Counted from the first letter of the stretch, positions 15,027-24,476 are shown. The stretch is 24,897 nt of DNA from Caryophanales bacterium UBA1427 (GCA_002329485.1 DCTZ01000002.1:1-24897), one strand, 5' to 3'. The notes: a model not told the origin generated them from the sequence alone. Translations and numbers: made by a program.

Positions 15027-15055
15027 TTGCTTATTTTCGGGTAAATTGTTAAAAT
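15027..15055 (+). promoter_or_regulatory. Promoter of the YwaF-like membrane protein gene
   Basis: TTGCTT (15027-15032) and TAAAAT (15050-15055) are 17 nt apart. An 8-bp palindrome TAGGCCTA (15013-15020) lies just upstream of the -35 box and could be an operator, though nothing else supports that. Confidence 0.72.
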
Positions 15056-15081
15056 AGGTTATCTATTGGAGGTTGGTCATC

Positions 15082-15987
15082 ATGTTTTTGACGACACAAG
15101 TAGTCGAAATAGGTAATTTCTATTATTTTTTTTATCTGTGCTTATTTATTATTCTATCGGTTGGATTATCGTTGATTCTTCGCAAAGCAAGTCCCAAAGC
15201 GCAAAAAATCGTAATTTCATCAATTCTTTGGGCCAATTTCGCTTTGCATTTTCTGAAACTGTTATTCCCGCCTTATTCAGAATATTTCCCTATTTCGATT
15301 AAGGAAAGTACATTTCAAAACATTTGCGCGGTTAATACCATTATTTTTCCATTCATCTATCTGAAGAAAAAAGATGTTTTGCTGGACTACATGGTTTACG
15401 TCGGTTTAATCAGCGGCGTGAGCGCCATGTTTTTACCGACCGAAGCCCTCGGCGAGGCACCGTTTGTCTTTGATACCATCCGCTTTTATTTTTGTCACAT
15501 GACGGTCGCCATTGCGCCTTTGTTGATTGTGGTTACGAAAATCCATCGCGTCAACTATCACCGGATCTGGAAAGTACCGTTTGTTTTGCTTGGGGTTTTG
15601 TGCATCATTATCGTCAATGAAGTCATGATGATGGAACTCGGTTTTGTGGGTTTAAGAAACGGTGATTTGTTGCATCCCAATTATCGCAATCCTTCGTTAA
15701 TCTTCGGTCCGCCCAAAGAAATCGAAGGAACAATGCTTTTGGATTTTATCCTGATGTGGACGCCGAAAATCTTTTTAACCGTTCCGGTCGGCGATATGGC
15801 GGGACAAACCAAATACTGGCCGGTTTTCTGGGTAATCGTGCCCATGTATTTATTCTTCAGTCTGCTTTCCTTTTTCATCAGCCTTTGGGTCGATCCGATG
15901 CATTTTGTCCATGATCTGCAAACCTTTATCCGTAAGTTAAAGGTCAGATGGCACAAAAAGGCAAAAGTCGTGGAACAGGAACAATAA
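15082..15987 (+). CDS. Polytopic membrane protein, YwaF-like
   Basis: The 301-residue protein has about seven hydrophobic helices and a short basic C-terminal tail (about 275-301). The order of features resembles the YwaF/TIGR02206 membrane family: a helix pair, a conserved segment ending in a polar loop (QNICAVNTIIFPF), then a helix with RFYFCHMTVAIAPLL. The function of that family is not known. Start choice: ATG 15082, because GGAGG (15068-15072) sits 9 nt upstream; a TTG three codons earlier would overlap that site. The gene is monocistronic, with its own promoter and terminator. The family assignment is by recall of pattern and is tentative. Confidence 0.8.
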   Translation: MFLTTQVVEIGNFYYFFYLCLFIILSVGLSLILRKASPKAQKIVISSILWANFALHFLKLLFPPYSEYFPISIKESTFQNICAVNTIIFPFIYLKKKDVLLDYMVYVGLISGVSAMFLPTEALGEAPFVFDTIRFYFCHMTVAIAPLLIVVTKIHRVNYHRIWKVPFVLLGVLCIIIVNEVMMMELGFVGLRNGDLLHPNYRNPSLIFGPPKEIEGTMLLDFILMWTPKIFLTVPVGDMAGQTKYWPVFWVIVPMYLFFSLLSFFISLWVDPMHFVHDLQTFIRKLKVRWHKKAKVVEQEQ

Positions 15988-15993
15988 CTTGCG

Positions 15994-16029
15994 AACGCTT
16001 GGATTGGAAATACAATCGAAGCGTTTTTT
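15994..16029 (+). terminator. Terminator after the YwaF-like gene
   Basis: AACGCTT plus GATTG pairs with CAATC plus AAGCGTT, each arm carrying an opposed G mismatch, around the loop GAAATA. TTTTT follows. It separates this gene from nagA. Confidence 0.9.
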
Positions 16030-16043
16030 GTTGGGTTAAATAG

Positions 16044-16072
16044 TAAACAAAAAGGAAAAAATATGCTATAAT
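16044..16072 (+). promoter_or_regulatory. Promoter of the nagA unit
   Basis: The -10 box TATAAT (16067-16072) has an extended TGC in front. The -35 candidate TAAACA (16044-16049), 17 nt upstream, matches the consensus at four of six positions. No repressor site was recognised. Confidence 0.72.
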
Positions 16073-16113
16073 AAGTTAAACATAAGATATTAAACATTTT
16101 TTGGAGGAATATA

Positions 16114-17259
16114 ATGAAAGGATTTAATCAAGTAAAAGCATATGTTGAAGGAAAAGGAATTGTAAAAACTTCTCTTAAATTCGAAAACGGATTGATTTCG
16201 GAAATAACCGATTCGGTTGTTTCGGACGGTTTGACAATCCCGGAAAATTGGCTGGTTTTGCCGGGTTATATCGATCAGCATGTCCACGGGGCTGCCGGTT
16301 GCGATGCGATGGATGCCACAACCGCTGCGATTTCGACCATGGCCATGACCGTTGCCCAAGAAGGCGTAACGACTTTTTGCCCAACCACGATGACCCAAAG
16401 CGTGGAAAATATCAATAAAGCCCTTGCCAACATCAAACAATATATCGAAGAAAACCATCCGGAAGGTGCCAAAGTACTCGGTGTCCATTTGGAAGGTCCG
16501 TATATTTCCAAAGATTATATCGGTGCGCAACCGCTTAGCTATGTCCAAAATCCGGGCGTGGAATCGTTTAAAAAGTACCAAAAAGCATCCGGCAACCATA
16601 TTCGGATTGTGACTTTGGCTCCGGAAGTAAGCGGAAGCGAAGAATTGATTCCTTACTTGGTTCAGGAAGGAATTGTTGCTTCCATCGGACATACCGCAAG
16701 TAAGTTCCAAGATGTCAAAAAAGCCGTCGGACTCGGCGCTCGCAATTTAACCCATACTTACAATGCCATGCGTCCGCTTCACCACCGTGAAATCGGAACC
16801 GTCGGAGCAGCCTTTTTGCTTGACGATTTGGCCTGCGAAATAATCTGCGACGGTATTCACGTATCCGTTCCGGCTATGCAACTTCTATTAAAGAACAAAC
16901 CGAAAGATAAAGTGATTTTGGTTACCGACGCGATGAGAGCGAAAGCCATCGGCGAAGGCGAATCCGAACTCGGCGGTCAAAAAGTGTTCGTAAAAAACGG
17001 CGAAGCAAGGCTTGGGGACGGAACTTTGGCCGGAAGCGTATTGACGATGGATCGCGCCGTGCGCAATATGATTAATTTGGTCGGTCTGCCGATTGAACAA
17101 GCCGTGGATATGGCTACCATCAATCCGGCCAAAAACTTGGGAATCGACAAAGAAGAAGGAAGCATTGCCAAAGGCAAGAAAGCCAACTTCGTAGTTGTCG
17201 ACGAAAACTTTAATGTCAAAATGACAATTCGCGAAGGAAGGATAATTTATCAAGCATAA
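16114..17259 (+). CDS. nagA: N-acetylglucosamine-6-phosphate deacetylase
   Basis: NagA removes acetate from GlcNAc-6-phosphate to give glucosamine-6-phosphate, used in amino-sugar salvage and cell wall recycling. The 381-residue protein shows the amidohydrolase-fold residues: H56 and H58 (DQHVHGA), E127 (HLEGPYIS), H193 (SIGHTAS), H214 (NLTHTYNAM) and catalytic D272 (VTDAM). The substrate-binding segment HREIGTVGAAF and CDGIHVS are also present. GGAGG about 10 nt upstream supports the ATG. No nagB or sugar phosphotransferase gene is nearby. The M20 amidohydrolase begins 4 nt after the stop. Confidence 0.96.
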   Translation: MKGFNQVKAYVEGKGIVKTSLKFENGLISEITDSVVSDGLTIPENWLVLPGYIDQHVHGAAGCDAMDATTAAISTMAMTVAQEGVTTFCPTTMTQSVENINKALANIKQYIEENHPEGAKVLGVHLEGPYISKDYIGAQPLSYVQNPGVESFKKYQKASGNHIRIVTLAPEVSGSEELIPYLVQEGIVASIGHTASKFQDVKKAVGLGARNLTHTYNAMRPLHHREIGTVGAAFLLDDLACEIICDGIHVSVPAMQLLLKNKPKDKVILVTDAMRAKAIGEGESELGGQKVFVKNGEARLGDGTLAGSVLTMDRAVRNMINLVGLPIEQAVDMATINPAKNLGIDKEEGSIAKGKKANFVVVDENFNVKMTIREGRIIYQA

Positions 17260-17263
17260 TACA

Positions 17264-18457
17264 ATGGAAAAAAGGGTTAGGGAAATCGTAAATCAGTGTT
17301 ATGATGAGTTGGTTTTGCTTAGGGAACATTTGCATATGCATCCCGAATTAAGCAATCAGGAATATCAAACCCAGAAATTGATTATTGATTATTTAAGCAA
17401 GTTAGATGGTGTCGAAGTTTATCCGACGGTCGAGACCGGAGTGGTCGCAGTTATCAAAGGCCGAAAAGACACAGGTTCCAACCGTGTGATAGCCTTAAGG
17501 GCCGATATCGATGCTTTGGCCATTCAGGACGAAAAGGACTGTCGGTATAAATCATTGGTCAAAGGGGTCATGCATGCCTGCGGGCACGATGTGCATACGG
17601 TAATTTTGCTCGGGGTTACCAAAGTCTTAAGCACTGCCCGAGGCGAATTTTCCGGTACGGTGAAGATGTTCTTTCAGCCGGCCGAGGAAACGACCGGGGG
17701 CGCACTGCGCATGATTCAGGCGGGATGGCTCGAAAACCCCAAAGCGGAAGCGGTCTTCGGTTTGCATGTCGACCCTTCGCTTCCGGTCGGTTCGATTTAT
17801 TATCGCTACGGTGCGCTTTTTGCCTGCAGCGACTTGTTGAAAATAACGGTTAAAGGAGAAGCGGCTCATGCGGGATACCCCGAAGAAGGAATCGATTCAA
17901 TTGTGGTCGCAAGCGAAATCGTCTTAGGGCTGCAGACCATTGCTTCCCGCAAGGTTAGTTTTTCCGATGAAGTAGTTTTATCCTTCGGAAAAATTACGGG
18001 CGGAGAAGTAATCAACGCTTTGGCCAAAGAAGTGGTCATCGAAGGAACGCTCAGAACCTTTAATCCGTCGGTTCGCGAAAAAGTGCTTGCGGAAATAGAA
18101 CATGTCGCAACGCACATTGCTTCAGCCCATCATGCAACCGCCCGATTGGAAGTCACTCAGGGCTATCCGGTTTTAATCAACGATAAAAAGGCGGTTGACC
18201 ATATGGTAGATGTCGCTCATAAGGTATTGGGCAGCCAAAATGTTTTGGAACGAAAAAAACCGACCGCGGGATCGGAAGATTTTGCGTTTTTCGGTCAATA
18301 CGTGCCGAGCTGCTATTATCTGTTGGGTGTTGCCGATTTCGAAAAAGGCATTAACCATCCGATTCATTCGCCGCTTTTCGATGTTGATCAGAAAGCTATT
18401 TTTTGGGGTTGCTTATTGCAAACAATGATTACCTTAGACTTTTTAAGGAAAGAATAA
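17264..18457 (+). CDS. M20D-family amidohydrolase/peptidase
   Basis: The 397-residue enzyme belongs to the M20D metal amidohydrolases (AmhX, HipO, N-acyl-amino acid and N-acetyl-diaminopimelate hydrolases). Signatures: RADIDALAIQ (79-88), MHACGHDVH (103-111, with metal ligands C106 and H108), PAEETTGGA (E141 and E142), GLHVD (H168) and GSEDFAFFG near the C terminus. The dimerisation domain occupies about 180-290. Substrates are N-acyl or aromatic amino acid conjugates; which one cannot be told. It is only 4 nt after nagA, so co-transcription is near certain, and a role in peptidoglycan or amino-sugar-related recycling is a reasonable but unproven inference. Confidence 0.92.
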   Translation: MEKRVREIVNQCYDELVLLREHLHMHPELSNQEYQTQKLIIDYLSKLDGVEVYPTVETGVVAVIKGRKDTGSNRVIALRADIDALAIQDEKDCRYKSLVKGVMHACGHDVHTVILLGVTKVLSTARGEFSGTVKMFFQPAEETTGGALRMIQAGWLENPKAEAVFGLHVDPSLPVGSIYYRYGALFACSDLLKITVKGEAAHAGYPEEGIDSIVVASEIVLGLQTIASRKVSFSDEVVLSFGKITGGEVINALAKEVVIEGTLRTFNPSVREKVLAEIEHVATHIASAHHATARLEVTQGYPVLINDKKAVDHMVDVAHKVLGSQNVLERKKPTAGSEDFAFFGQYVPSCYYLLGVADFEKGINHPIHSPLFDVDQKAIFWGCLLQTMITLDFLRKE

Positions 18458-18472
18458 AAATGGGAGGATTCA

Positions 18473-19141
18473 ATGAAAAAATTAGGAATGAAAAAGTATT
18501 TTATCCCCGTTATTTTACTTGTTGCGATTATCTATAATGTTGTGGTCTTTTTGGCCACCAGTAAACACACCACGTCTTTTTGGTTACTTTACGGTTTCTT
18601 CATGTTGGGATTTGTCTGGTTTTTGCTTACCGGACTGATTGCCAAGGAAGGAAAAACCGGAATTGCCTATATTCATCCGACGGTTACGATTTCCGGGCTC
18701 TTTTGGACGATTACCTTGCTTTTTTCTCTGATCTTCATGTGGTTTCCCAAAATCGCTTATCGGGCCCTTTTGATTCCGATGGTTATCATAACCGGTATTT
18801 TTGCGATTGTTTATGTCTTTGCTTTGATGAATAAAGCCATTACGGCCAGAGAAGAAGCCAAGAAACCTTTTATGCAAAACATCAAAGACGTTTATCAGGT
18901 TTTGCAATCCATAAGCGCCAAAGCAACCGATCCGGATGTTAAAAAAGCCTTGGACGAACTTGTTGTGCTATCTAAAGGGTTGGATGTTTCTGCCGATCCG
19001 GAAGTCGTCAAACTCGACGAAAGGATTGCGGAATACGTTCAGTTTGTCCATAAGAACCTCGAACGCAACGAAACGAAAAATATTTTTTACAACATCAGTC
19101 GCGTCAAAAACCTTTTAACGGAACGTGCAAAAAAAGCCTAA
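18473..19141 (+). CDS. Four-helix membrane protein with cytosolic helical tail, unknown
   Basis: I do not recognise the family. The 222-residue protein has four predicted membrane helices near 9-28, 36-57, 70-90 and 97-118, then a charged, mostly helical cytosolic tail (about 119-222) with amphipathic segments such as NIKDVYQVLQSISAKATDPD. GGGAGG just upstream of the ATG is a strong ribosome binding site. It lies 15 nt after the M20 gene and 30 nt before the ABC ATPase, so it may be an accessory subunit of that transporter; this is inference from position. No catalytic motif is visible. Confidence 0.8.
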   Translation: MKKLGMKKYFIPVILLVAIIYNVVVFLATSKHTTSFWLLYGFFMLGFVWFLLTGLIAKEGKTGIAYIHPTVTISGLFWTITLLFSLIFMWFPKIAYRALLIPMVIITGIFAIVYVFALMNKAITAREEAKKPFMQNIKDVYQVLQSISAKATDPDVKKALDELVVLSKGLDVSADPEVVKLDERIAEYVQFVHKNLERNETKNIFYNISRVKNLLTERAKKA

Positions 19142-19171
19142 ACAAAGTTTAAAATAAACAAAGGAGAAGTC

Positions 19172-19885
19172 ATGTTAGAAATTATTAATTTTTCCAAAGT
19201 CTATCGCAACGGCAAACAAGCGGTAAAAGGTTTAAATCTGACCATCGAAGAAGGCGATTTATTCGCTTTTATCGGCCACAACGGAGCCGGAAAAACCACC
19301 ACCATTAAAGCTATCGTCGGAATTTTGGATTTCGAAGAAGGCGATATCCTTATCAAAGGTGTTTCGGTCAAAAAGGATCCGATTTTCTGCAAAAAGCAAA
19401 TTGCCTATATTCCCGACAATCCTGATCTTTACGATAATTTGACGGGAATCCAATACCTGAATCTAATTGCCGATATTTTCGAAGTTCCGAAAGTGCAAAG
19501 AGCCGAAATTATAACCAAATATGCGAAAATGTTTGAACTTACTTCGGAACTCAATAACTTCATCTCCTCGTATTCCCACGGGATGAAACAGAAGTTGGCC
19601 ATCATCAGCGCGATGGTTCACAGTCCGAAAATCTTGATTTTGGACGAACCGTTTGTCGGTCTTGACCCCAAGGCGGCTTTTTCGGTCAAACAGATGATGA
19701 AAGAATTTTGCGCCAACGGCGGATCGATCTTTTTCTCGACCCACATCTTGGAGGTTGCGGAAAAACTTTGCAATAAAATCGCCATAATCAAAAACGGCGA
19801 GTTGATTGCGATGGGCAATATGGAAGATATTACCAAAGATGCTTCGCTTGAAGATGTATTCTTGGAGTTGACGGAGCATGCGTAA
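19172..19885 (+). CDS. ABC transporter ATP-binding protein
   Basis: The 237-residue ATPase drives a membrane partner, probably an exporter. Walker A is GHNGAGKT (35-42), Walker B ILILDEP (154-160), and the switch histidine H191 lies in FSTHIL. The signature loop is SYSHGMKQK (133-141), the degenerate form seen in ABC-2-type export ATPases, and the Q-loop region reads AYIPDNPDLYDNLT without Gln. The protein resembles the ABC-2 family ATPases for drugs, bacteriocins or lipids. AAGGAG precedes the ATG. It overlaps the permease gene by 8 nt, indicating a matched pair. Confidence 0.94.
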   Translation: MLEIINFSKVYRNGKQAVKGLNLTIEEGDLFAFIGHNGAGKTTTIKAIVGILDFEEGDILIKGVSVKKDPIFCKKQIAYIPDNPDLYDNLTGIQYLNLIADIFEVPKVQRAEIITKYAKMFELTSELNNFISSYSHGMKQKLAIISAMVHSPKILILDEPFVGLDPKAAFSVKQMMKEFCANGGSIFFSTHILEVAEKLCNKIAIIKNGELIAMGNMEDITKDASLEDVFLELTEHA

Positions 19886-21434
19886 AACCTGGCGTTTAGT
19901 CTACAATTACCTTTTGACCTTTATCGGAAGTTTTATCAGTAAAAGAAGAAACGCCCGGTTTGCTGTCGGTGTCTTGTTTGTGCTAGGAATCGGCGCCTTG
20001 ATGGTTTTTTTGTTCACCAACACCGCCATCGCCACTACCGTGAAATTTGCCCAGCTCGGAGTACCGGAGCTTGCCATGTATTCCAACAGCTTTATGGCGA
20101 TTCTGATTATTCTGTTTTTAACGGTTATGCGGAGCGCCTTACCGGCCAAAACGACTGACGAGCAGTTGTTGCTTTCGCTTCCCATTAAAAAAACCCAAAT
20201 CATTCTAGCCAAATCGCTGTTCAATTATTTGTTCGATTTTTTAAGTTTGTTGGGAATTTTGTTTCCTTCTTATATTGTGTATGCGGTTATCAACCGAGCC
20301 GGAATCGCTTTGGTTTTCCGGGGACTGTTGATTACGGCACTGCTTCCTTTGTTTTCGAATGCCTTGGCGACCTTAATCGCGATGCTGTTTCAAAAAATCG
20401 CAACTTCTTTTCGGAACTTTTCCCTCGTTCAGACATTTTTGATTCTGCTTTTGATTGGCGGCTATGTTTTGGCCAGTTATGCGCTCAACGATTACTTAGT
20501 CAGCAATACCGATTTGAATGCGGTGCTTAACCGGTTTAAACCAATGAAGTGGATTATGACCTTTGTTCTGAACGGCACGTTACTTTCCCTCCTTTGGATT
20601 GCTTTGATTTCCATCGGAACTTATGTCATCAGCATTTCTTTAAGAGTAACCGTCTTCGGCAAAGAAGTTAAATCGTATCGTTCGAAAAAAAACGATTTGA
20701 ACTTTAACGCAAAGGCACCTTTATGGAGCTTGTATCAAAAAGAAATCAAATATTATTTTTCGGTTCCGATTTATGTAATCAACACGATTTTCGGCGCCAT
20801 CATGTATGTCGGTTTGGCGATTGTATTGTTGTTTATCAAACAACAAACCATTATCGACATTATGTCCTCGATGAATATCGGCGCAAGCGGCGCGGAACTT
20901 GCCTTTATTTTAGCGGCCGGTTGCATAATTATCACCACGGTGTGTACCACTTCAAGTGCCATTTCCTTGGAAGGAAAACATCTGTGGATACTGAAAGCCC
21001 ATCCGGTTAAAGTAAGAGACGTTTTCCTATCCAAAATCCTCGTCAATATGACCTTAACTACCATTCCGATTTTATTGGTGGCACCGGTTTTAGGCATCAA
21101 GTACGGCTTGGCCAATATTTGGATGTTTGTTTTGATTCCGTTTTTGGCTTCGCTGGTAATCGCCATTCTGGGCCTTTACTTTAACCTGCTTTTCCCGAAA
21201 TTGGAATGGGAAAGCGAAATGCAGCCGGTTAAGCAGGGGTTAAGCGTAATGGTATCCCTTTTCTTCGGCTTTGCTTTCGTGATTCTGCCGTTTGTACTTT
21301 ACTTTGCCTTTTTGGTCAACCGTATCAATTACCTTTGGTTTGCTTTGATGCTATTGGGGTATTTTGCGGTGTGGGTTGCGGGCAGTTACTTCCTGCTTCT
21401 CAAAAACGGCAAAACCCAATTTGAACGGTTATAG
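19878..21434 (+). CDS. ABC-2-type transporter permease
   Basis: This 518-residue protein is highly hydrophobic, with roughly 12 predicted helices in two halves separated by a charged loop (about residues 258-275, KEVKSYRSKKNDLNF). LLLSLPIKKTQIILAK (about 92-107) is a typical cytosolic coupling helix before a helix pair in ABC-2 permeases, and the second half shows the equivalent LKAHPVKVRDVFLSK. Its start overlaps the ATPase stop region, so the two should assemble. The substrate is unknown. A basic N-terminal stretch precedes the first helix. Confidence 0.9.
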   Translation: MRKTWRLVYNYLLTFIGSFISKRRNARFAVGVLFVLGIGALMVFLFTNTAIATTVKFAQLGVPELAMYSNSFMAILIILFLTVMRSALPAKTTDEQLLLSLPIKKTQIILAKSLFNYLFDFLSLLGILFPSYIVYAVINRAGIALVFRGLLITALLPLFSNALATLIAMLFQKIATSFRNFSLVQTFLILLLIGGYVLASYALNDYLVSNTDLNAVLNRFKPMKWIMTFVLNGTLLSLLWIALISIGTYVISISLRVTVFGKEVKSYRSKKNDLNFNAKAPLWSLYQKEIKYYFSVPIYVINTIFGAIMYVGLAIVLLFIKQQTIIDIMSSMNIGASGAELAFILAAGCIIITTVCTTSSAISLEGKHLWILKAHPVKVRDVFLSKILVNMTLTTIPILLVAPVLGIKYGLANIWMFVLIPFLASLVIAILGLYFNLLFPKLEWESEMQPVKQGLSVMVSLFFGFAFVILPFVLYFAFLVNRINYLWFALMLLGYFAVWVAGSYFLLLKNGKTQFERL

Positions 21435-21442
21435 GTCAACTT

Positions 21443-22273
21443 ATGAAGTTTTGCTGTTTTGAGCAGGAAAACCAGAAATTTCTAGGATTGAAAACTTCCG
21501 ACGGTTTGATTAAACTAGGTTTGGTATCTCGGGAAAACTTTTGGCTGGGCGAAATCGACCGGGCAAACCCTGATATCGAAAAAGCCGAAATAATCCCCGA
21601 AAGAGAAGTTAAGTTGTTGCCCCCGGTGTTATATCCTCCCAAAATCCTCTGCGTGGGCTTAAATTATGCCCGGCATATTGAGGAAACAAAACTGGATAAA
21701 CCCCGGGAACCGTTGTTCTTTGCCAAATTGTCCAATGCTTTGGCCGGCCCAAGTGCCGAATTTATCCTGAACGATTTTACCTACCAAGTCGACTACGAAG
21801 GCGAACTGGTTGTGGTAATCGGCAAGACCGGCAAAAACATTCCCAAAAAACAAGCGCTCGACTATGTCTGGGGTTATACAATCGGCAACGATATCACGGA
21901 TCGCCGTTTGCAATTTTCCTCCAGCCAGTGGCTAAGAGGAAAATCGCTCGACCTTTCGGCACCGATTGGTCCTTACCTAGTGACCAAAGACGAAATAGAT
22001 TTGAAAGAAGCCGAAATCGTTACCCGCAGAAACCAAACCGTTGTTCAAAGAGCCAAGTTAAGCGAAATGCTTTTTGCCATTCCCGAAATCATCAGCCATA
22101 TTTCCCAAACTATGACCTTGGAGGAGGGCGATTTGATTTTTACGGGGTCTCCGAGCGGTTCCATTATCGGAATGCCCGAAACAAATCAAAAGTGGCTGGA
22201 CGACGGCGATATCGTCAGTGTGACGATTGAACCAATCGGAACCCTTACTACTTATTTCAAAAAAGCAATTTAA
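21443..22273 (+). CDS. Fumarylacetoacetate hydrolase family protein
   Basis: The 276-residue product fits the FAH superfamily (YisK-like, acylpyruvase, oxaloacetate decarboxylase or hydratase/isomerase members). Metal ligands are likely E119, E121 and D150 (DYEGELVVVIG; GNDITDRR). H78 (NYARHIEE) and K167 (WLRGKSLD) match the catalytic dyad positions, and FTGSPSG near 233-239 completes the fold. Residues 1-60 are a typical N-terminal domain. The reaction is breakage or isomerisation of a beta-diketo acid; the actual substrate is unclear. It begins 8 nt after the permease with only a weak AGGT site, so translation is probably coupled. It is last in the nagA unit. Confidence 0.9.
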   Translation: MKFCCFEQENQKFLGLKTSDGLIKLGLVSRENFWLGEIDRANPDIEKAEIIPEREVKLLPPVLYPPKILCVGLNYARHIEETKLDKPREPLFFAKLSNALAGPSAEFILNDFTYQVDYEGELVVVIGKTGKNIPKKQALDYVWGYTIGNDITDRRLQFSSSQWLRGKSLDLSAPIGPYLVTKDEIDLKEAEIVTRRNQTVVQRAKLSEMLFAIPEIISHISQTMTLEEGDLIFTGSPSGSIIGMPETNQKWLDDGDIVSVTIEPIGTLTTYFKKAI

Positions 22274-22309
22274 AAGGGTACCTGCTACCCAGCAGTACTA
22301 CCCTTTTTT
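22272..22309 (+). terminator. Terminator of the nagA-FAH unit
   Basis: AAAAGGGTA (22272-22280) pairs with TACCCTTTT (22299-22307), with an inner stem CTGCT/AGCAG around ACCC, then TT. The stem overlaps the FAH stop codon. Confidence 0.9.
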
Positions 22310-22337
22310 CATATATTATTAGTAAAGGACTGATAAG

Positions 22338-24476
22338 ATGAAACTGGTATTAGCGGAAAAACCATCCGTAGGCAAAGAATTGGCCCGAATCCTGAATGCC
22401 AAACAAAAAGCTCTGGGCGCGTTTCTCGGTAACGGTTATGTCGTGACCTGGGCGCTCGGGCATTTGGTAACTTTGGCCGCTCCCGAACAATACAACAAAG
22501 CTTGGGAAAATTGGACGCTTGAAGCGCTTCCGATGCTTCCCAACCCTTTCAAAACCACGGTCATTAAAGAAACAGGCAAACAATTCAATATCGTCAAAAC
22601 GTGGCTGAGAAATAATGACGTCAAAGAAATTATTATTGCGACGGATGCGGGGAGAGAGGGGGAACTGGTTGCCAGGTGGATTATCAAGGAAGCAAATGTC
22701 CGGAAACCGATGTATCGGTTATGGATTTCCTCGATGACCGATTCCGCCATCAAAACCGGTTTTCAAAACCTCAAGAAAGCTTCGCTTTACGATAACTTAT
22801 ATTACAGTGCGGAAGCCAGATCCATCGCCGATTGGCTGATCGGCATCAACGTCACGCGTGCTTTGACGTGCAAATACAATGCGCAACTTTCCGCAGGGCG
22901 CGTCCAAACGCCGACCCTTGCGATGATTGTGGAAAGAGAAAAAGAAATCCGTGCCTTTGTTCCCAAAACCTATTATCAGATTGTGCTTCAAGCTAAAGGC
23001 GTACGCTTTCAGTTGGAAGAAAACGGTCAAGCCAAGCGTTTTTTCGAAGAGGCTAAAGCCAAAGAACTGTTGAACCAGCTTTCATCGGGAACCGTAAAAG
23101 TTGCCAATGTGGAAAGCGTCCGGAAAAAAGAAGTACCGCCTTTACTGTATGATTTGACGGAACTGCAGCGCGATGCCAGCCGGTTATACGGCATGAGTCC
23201 GAAAGAAACGCTCGATGTGATGCAAAGACTTTACGAATACCATAAAGTATTGACTTATCCGCGCACCGATTCGCGCTATCTAACAACCGACATTTACGGA
23301 AGTTTGCGATCCCGGTTTTTGCCTTTGCAAAACGGTCCTTACGGAAAAGTCGTCAAAGAATTGCTGGGGAAACCTTTCAGGCAATCGAAGCGGGTTTTCA
23401 ACAACGAAGAAGTAAGCGACCATCATGCGATTATCCCGACGGAAACGGTTCCGAAATTGTATGATTTTTCCCCGAAAGAAGAGAAAATTTATAACCTTGT
23501 GTGCAAGAGGTTTATTTCGGTCTTTATGGACGATGTCGAATTCATGCAAACAACGGTTACGCTATCTTCCGGCAAACATTCCTTTTTGGCCAGAGGAAAA
23601 ACGATTATCCAGATGGGTTGGAAAGCCATCAACCAGGGTGAGGATGCCCCGGAACCGACTTTGCCGGAATTTAAAATCGGCGAAACAATTAATAACCCGA
23701 AATTCGAACTGATTACCGGAAAAACCGAACCGCCTGCTCGGTATACCGAAGCAACTCTGTTAAGCGCGATGGAAGATGCGGGCAAGTTTGTCGACAGCAA
23801 AATCTTAAAGGAAGCCCTAACCAAGGTGAGCGGCATCGGCACTCCGGCCACGCGAGCGGAAATCATCGAACGGCTTTATGAAGTCGGTTACATGGAATTG
23901 AAAGGCAAAAGCATTTATCCGACCTCCAAAGGCGAACAGTTGATTTCGCTTGTTCCGGAACCGCTGACTTCCCCGGCTCTAACGGCGACGTGGGAATTAA
24001 GACTCGAAAAAATCGCTTCGGGCAAAGAGAGCAAAGACGACTTTATCAAAAGCATGGCGCAAAACGCCAAAGAATTGGTTGCGCAAGTCATTGCCCAAAC
24101 CAAAACGTACCGCCATGACAATATGACGAAAGCCAAATGTCCGGAATGTGGGAAACCGCTTTTGGAAATCAACAAACCGAAAGTGCAACTCCTTGTCTGC
24201 AGCGACCGGAATTGCAAATACCGAAAGACTCTTTCGGTTACAACCGACATCCGGTGTCCGAATTGCATGAAACGGATGAATATGGTCGGAAGCGATGACA
24301 AGAAGTTCTATGTCTGCGTTTGCGGCTATAAAGTCAATACCGAAACTTTCCACGAAAAGCTGAAAGAAAACAAAGATAACATGAACAAACGGGAAGTAGA
24401 GCGGTATTTGCGCTCACAGGAAATCCCAAGCAACCAGCCGTTTTTGGATATTTTTGATAAATTCAAAAATTCCTAA
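22338..24476 (+). CDS. topB: DNA topoisomerase III
   Basis: This type IA topoisomerase (712 residues) relaxes negative supercoils and decatenates DNA using a 5'-phosphotyrosine. The TOPRIM domain has E7 (LAEKPSVGKEL) and ATDAGREGE (101-109), metal-binding acid residues. The nucleophile is Y307 in LTYPRTDSRYL. Other family segments are RVQTPTLAMIV and YTEATLLSAMEDAGKF. The C-terminal tail holds two zinc-finger-like sets, C601, C604, C621, C626 and C640, C643, C660, C662. AAAGGA upstream gives a good ribosome binding site. No clear promoter lies between the preceding terminator and the start (TATATT at 22312-22317 lacks a -35 match), so the promoter is unassigned. Confidence 0.96.
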   Translation: MKLVLAEKPSVGKELARILNAKQKALGAFLGNGYVVTWALGHLVTLAAPEQYNKAWENWTLEALPMLPNPFKTTVIKETGKQFNIVKTWLRNNDVKEIIIATDAGREGELVARWIIKEANVRKPMYRLWISSMTDSAIKTGFQNLKKASLYDNLYYSAEARSIADWLIGINVTRALTCKYNAQLSAGRVQTPTLAMIVEREKEIRAFVPKTYYQIVLQAKGVRFQLEENGQAKRFFEEAKAKELLNQLSSGTVKVANVESVRKKEVPPLLYDLTELQRDASRLYGMSPKETLDVMQRLYEYHKVLTYPRTDSRYLTTDIYGSLRSRFLPLQNGPYGKVVKELLGKPFRQSKRVFNNEEVSDHHAIIPTETVPKLYDFSPKEEKIYNLVCKRFISVFMDDVEFMQTTVTLSSGKHSFLARGKTIIQMGWKAINQGEDAPEPTLPEFKIGETINNPKFELITGKTEPPARYTEATLLSAMEDAGKFVDSKILKEALTKVSGIGTPATRAEIIERLYEVGYMELKGKSIYPTSKGEQLISLVPEPLTSPALTATWELRLEKIASGKESKDDFIKSMAQNAKELVAQVIAQTKTYRHDNMTKAKCPECGKPLLEINKPKVQLLVCSDRNCKYRKTLSVTTDIRCPNCMKRMNMVGSDDKKFYVCVCGYKVNTETFHEKLKENKDNMNKREVERYLRSQEIPSNQPFLDIFDKFKNS

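Noticed and set aside
15073..15081. TTG start three codons before the YwaF-like ATG
   Set aside because: It directly abuts the GGAGG site, leaving no spacing; ATG 15082 has proper spacing.
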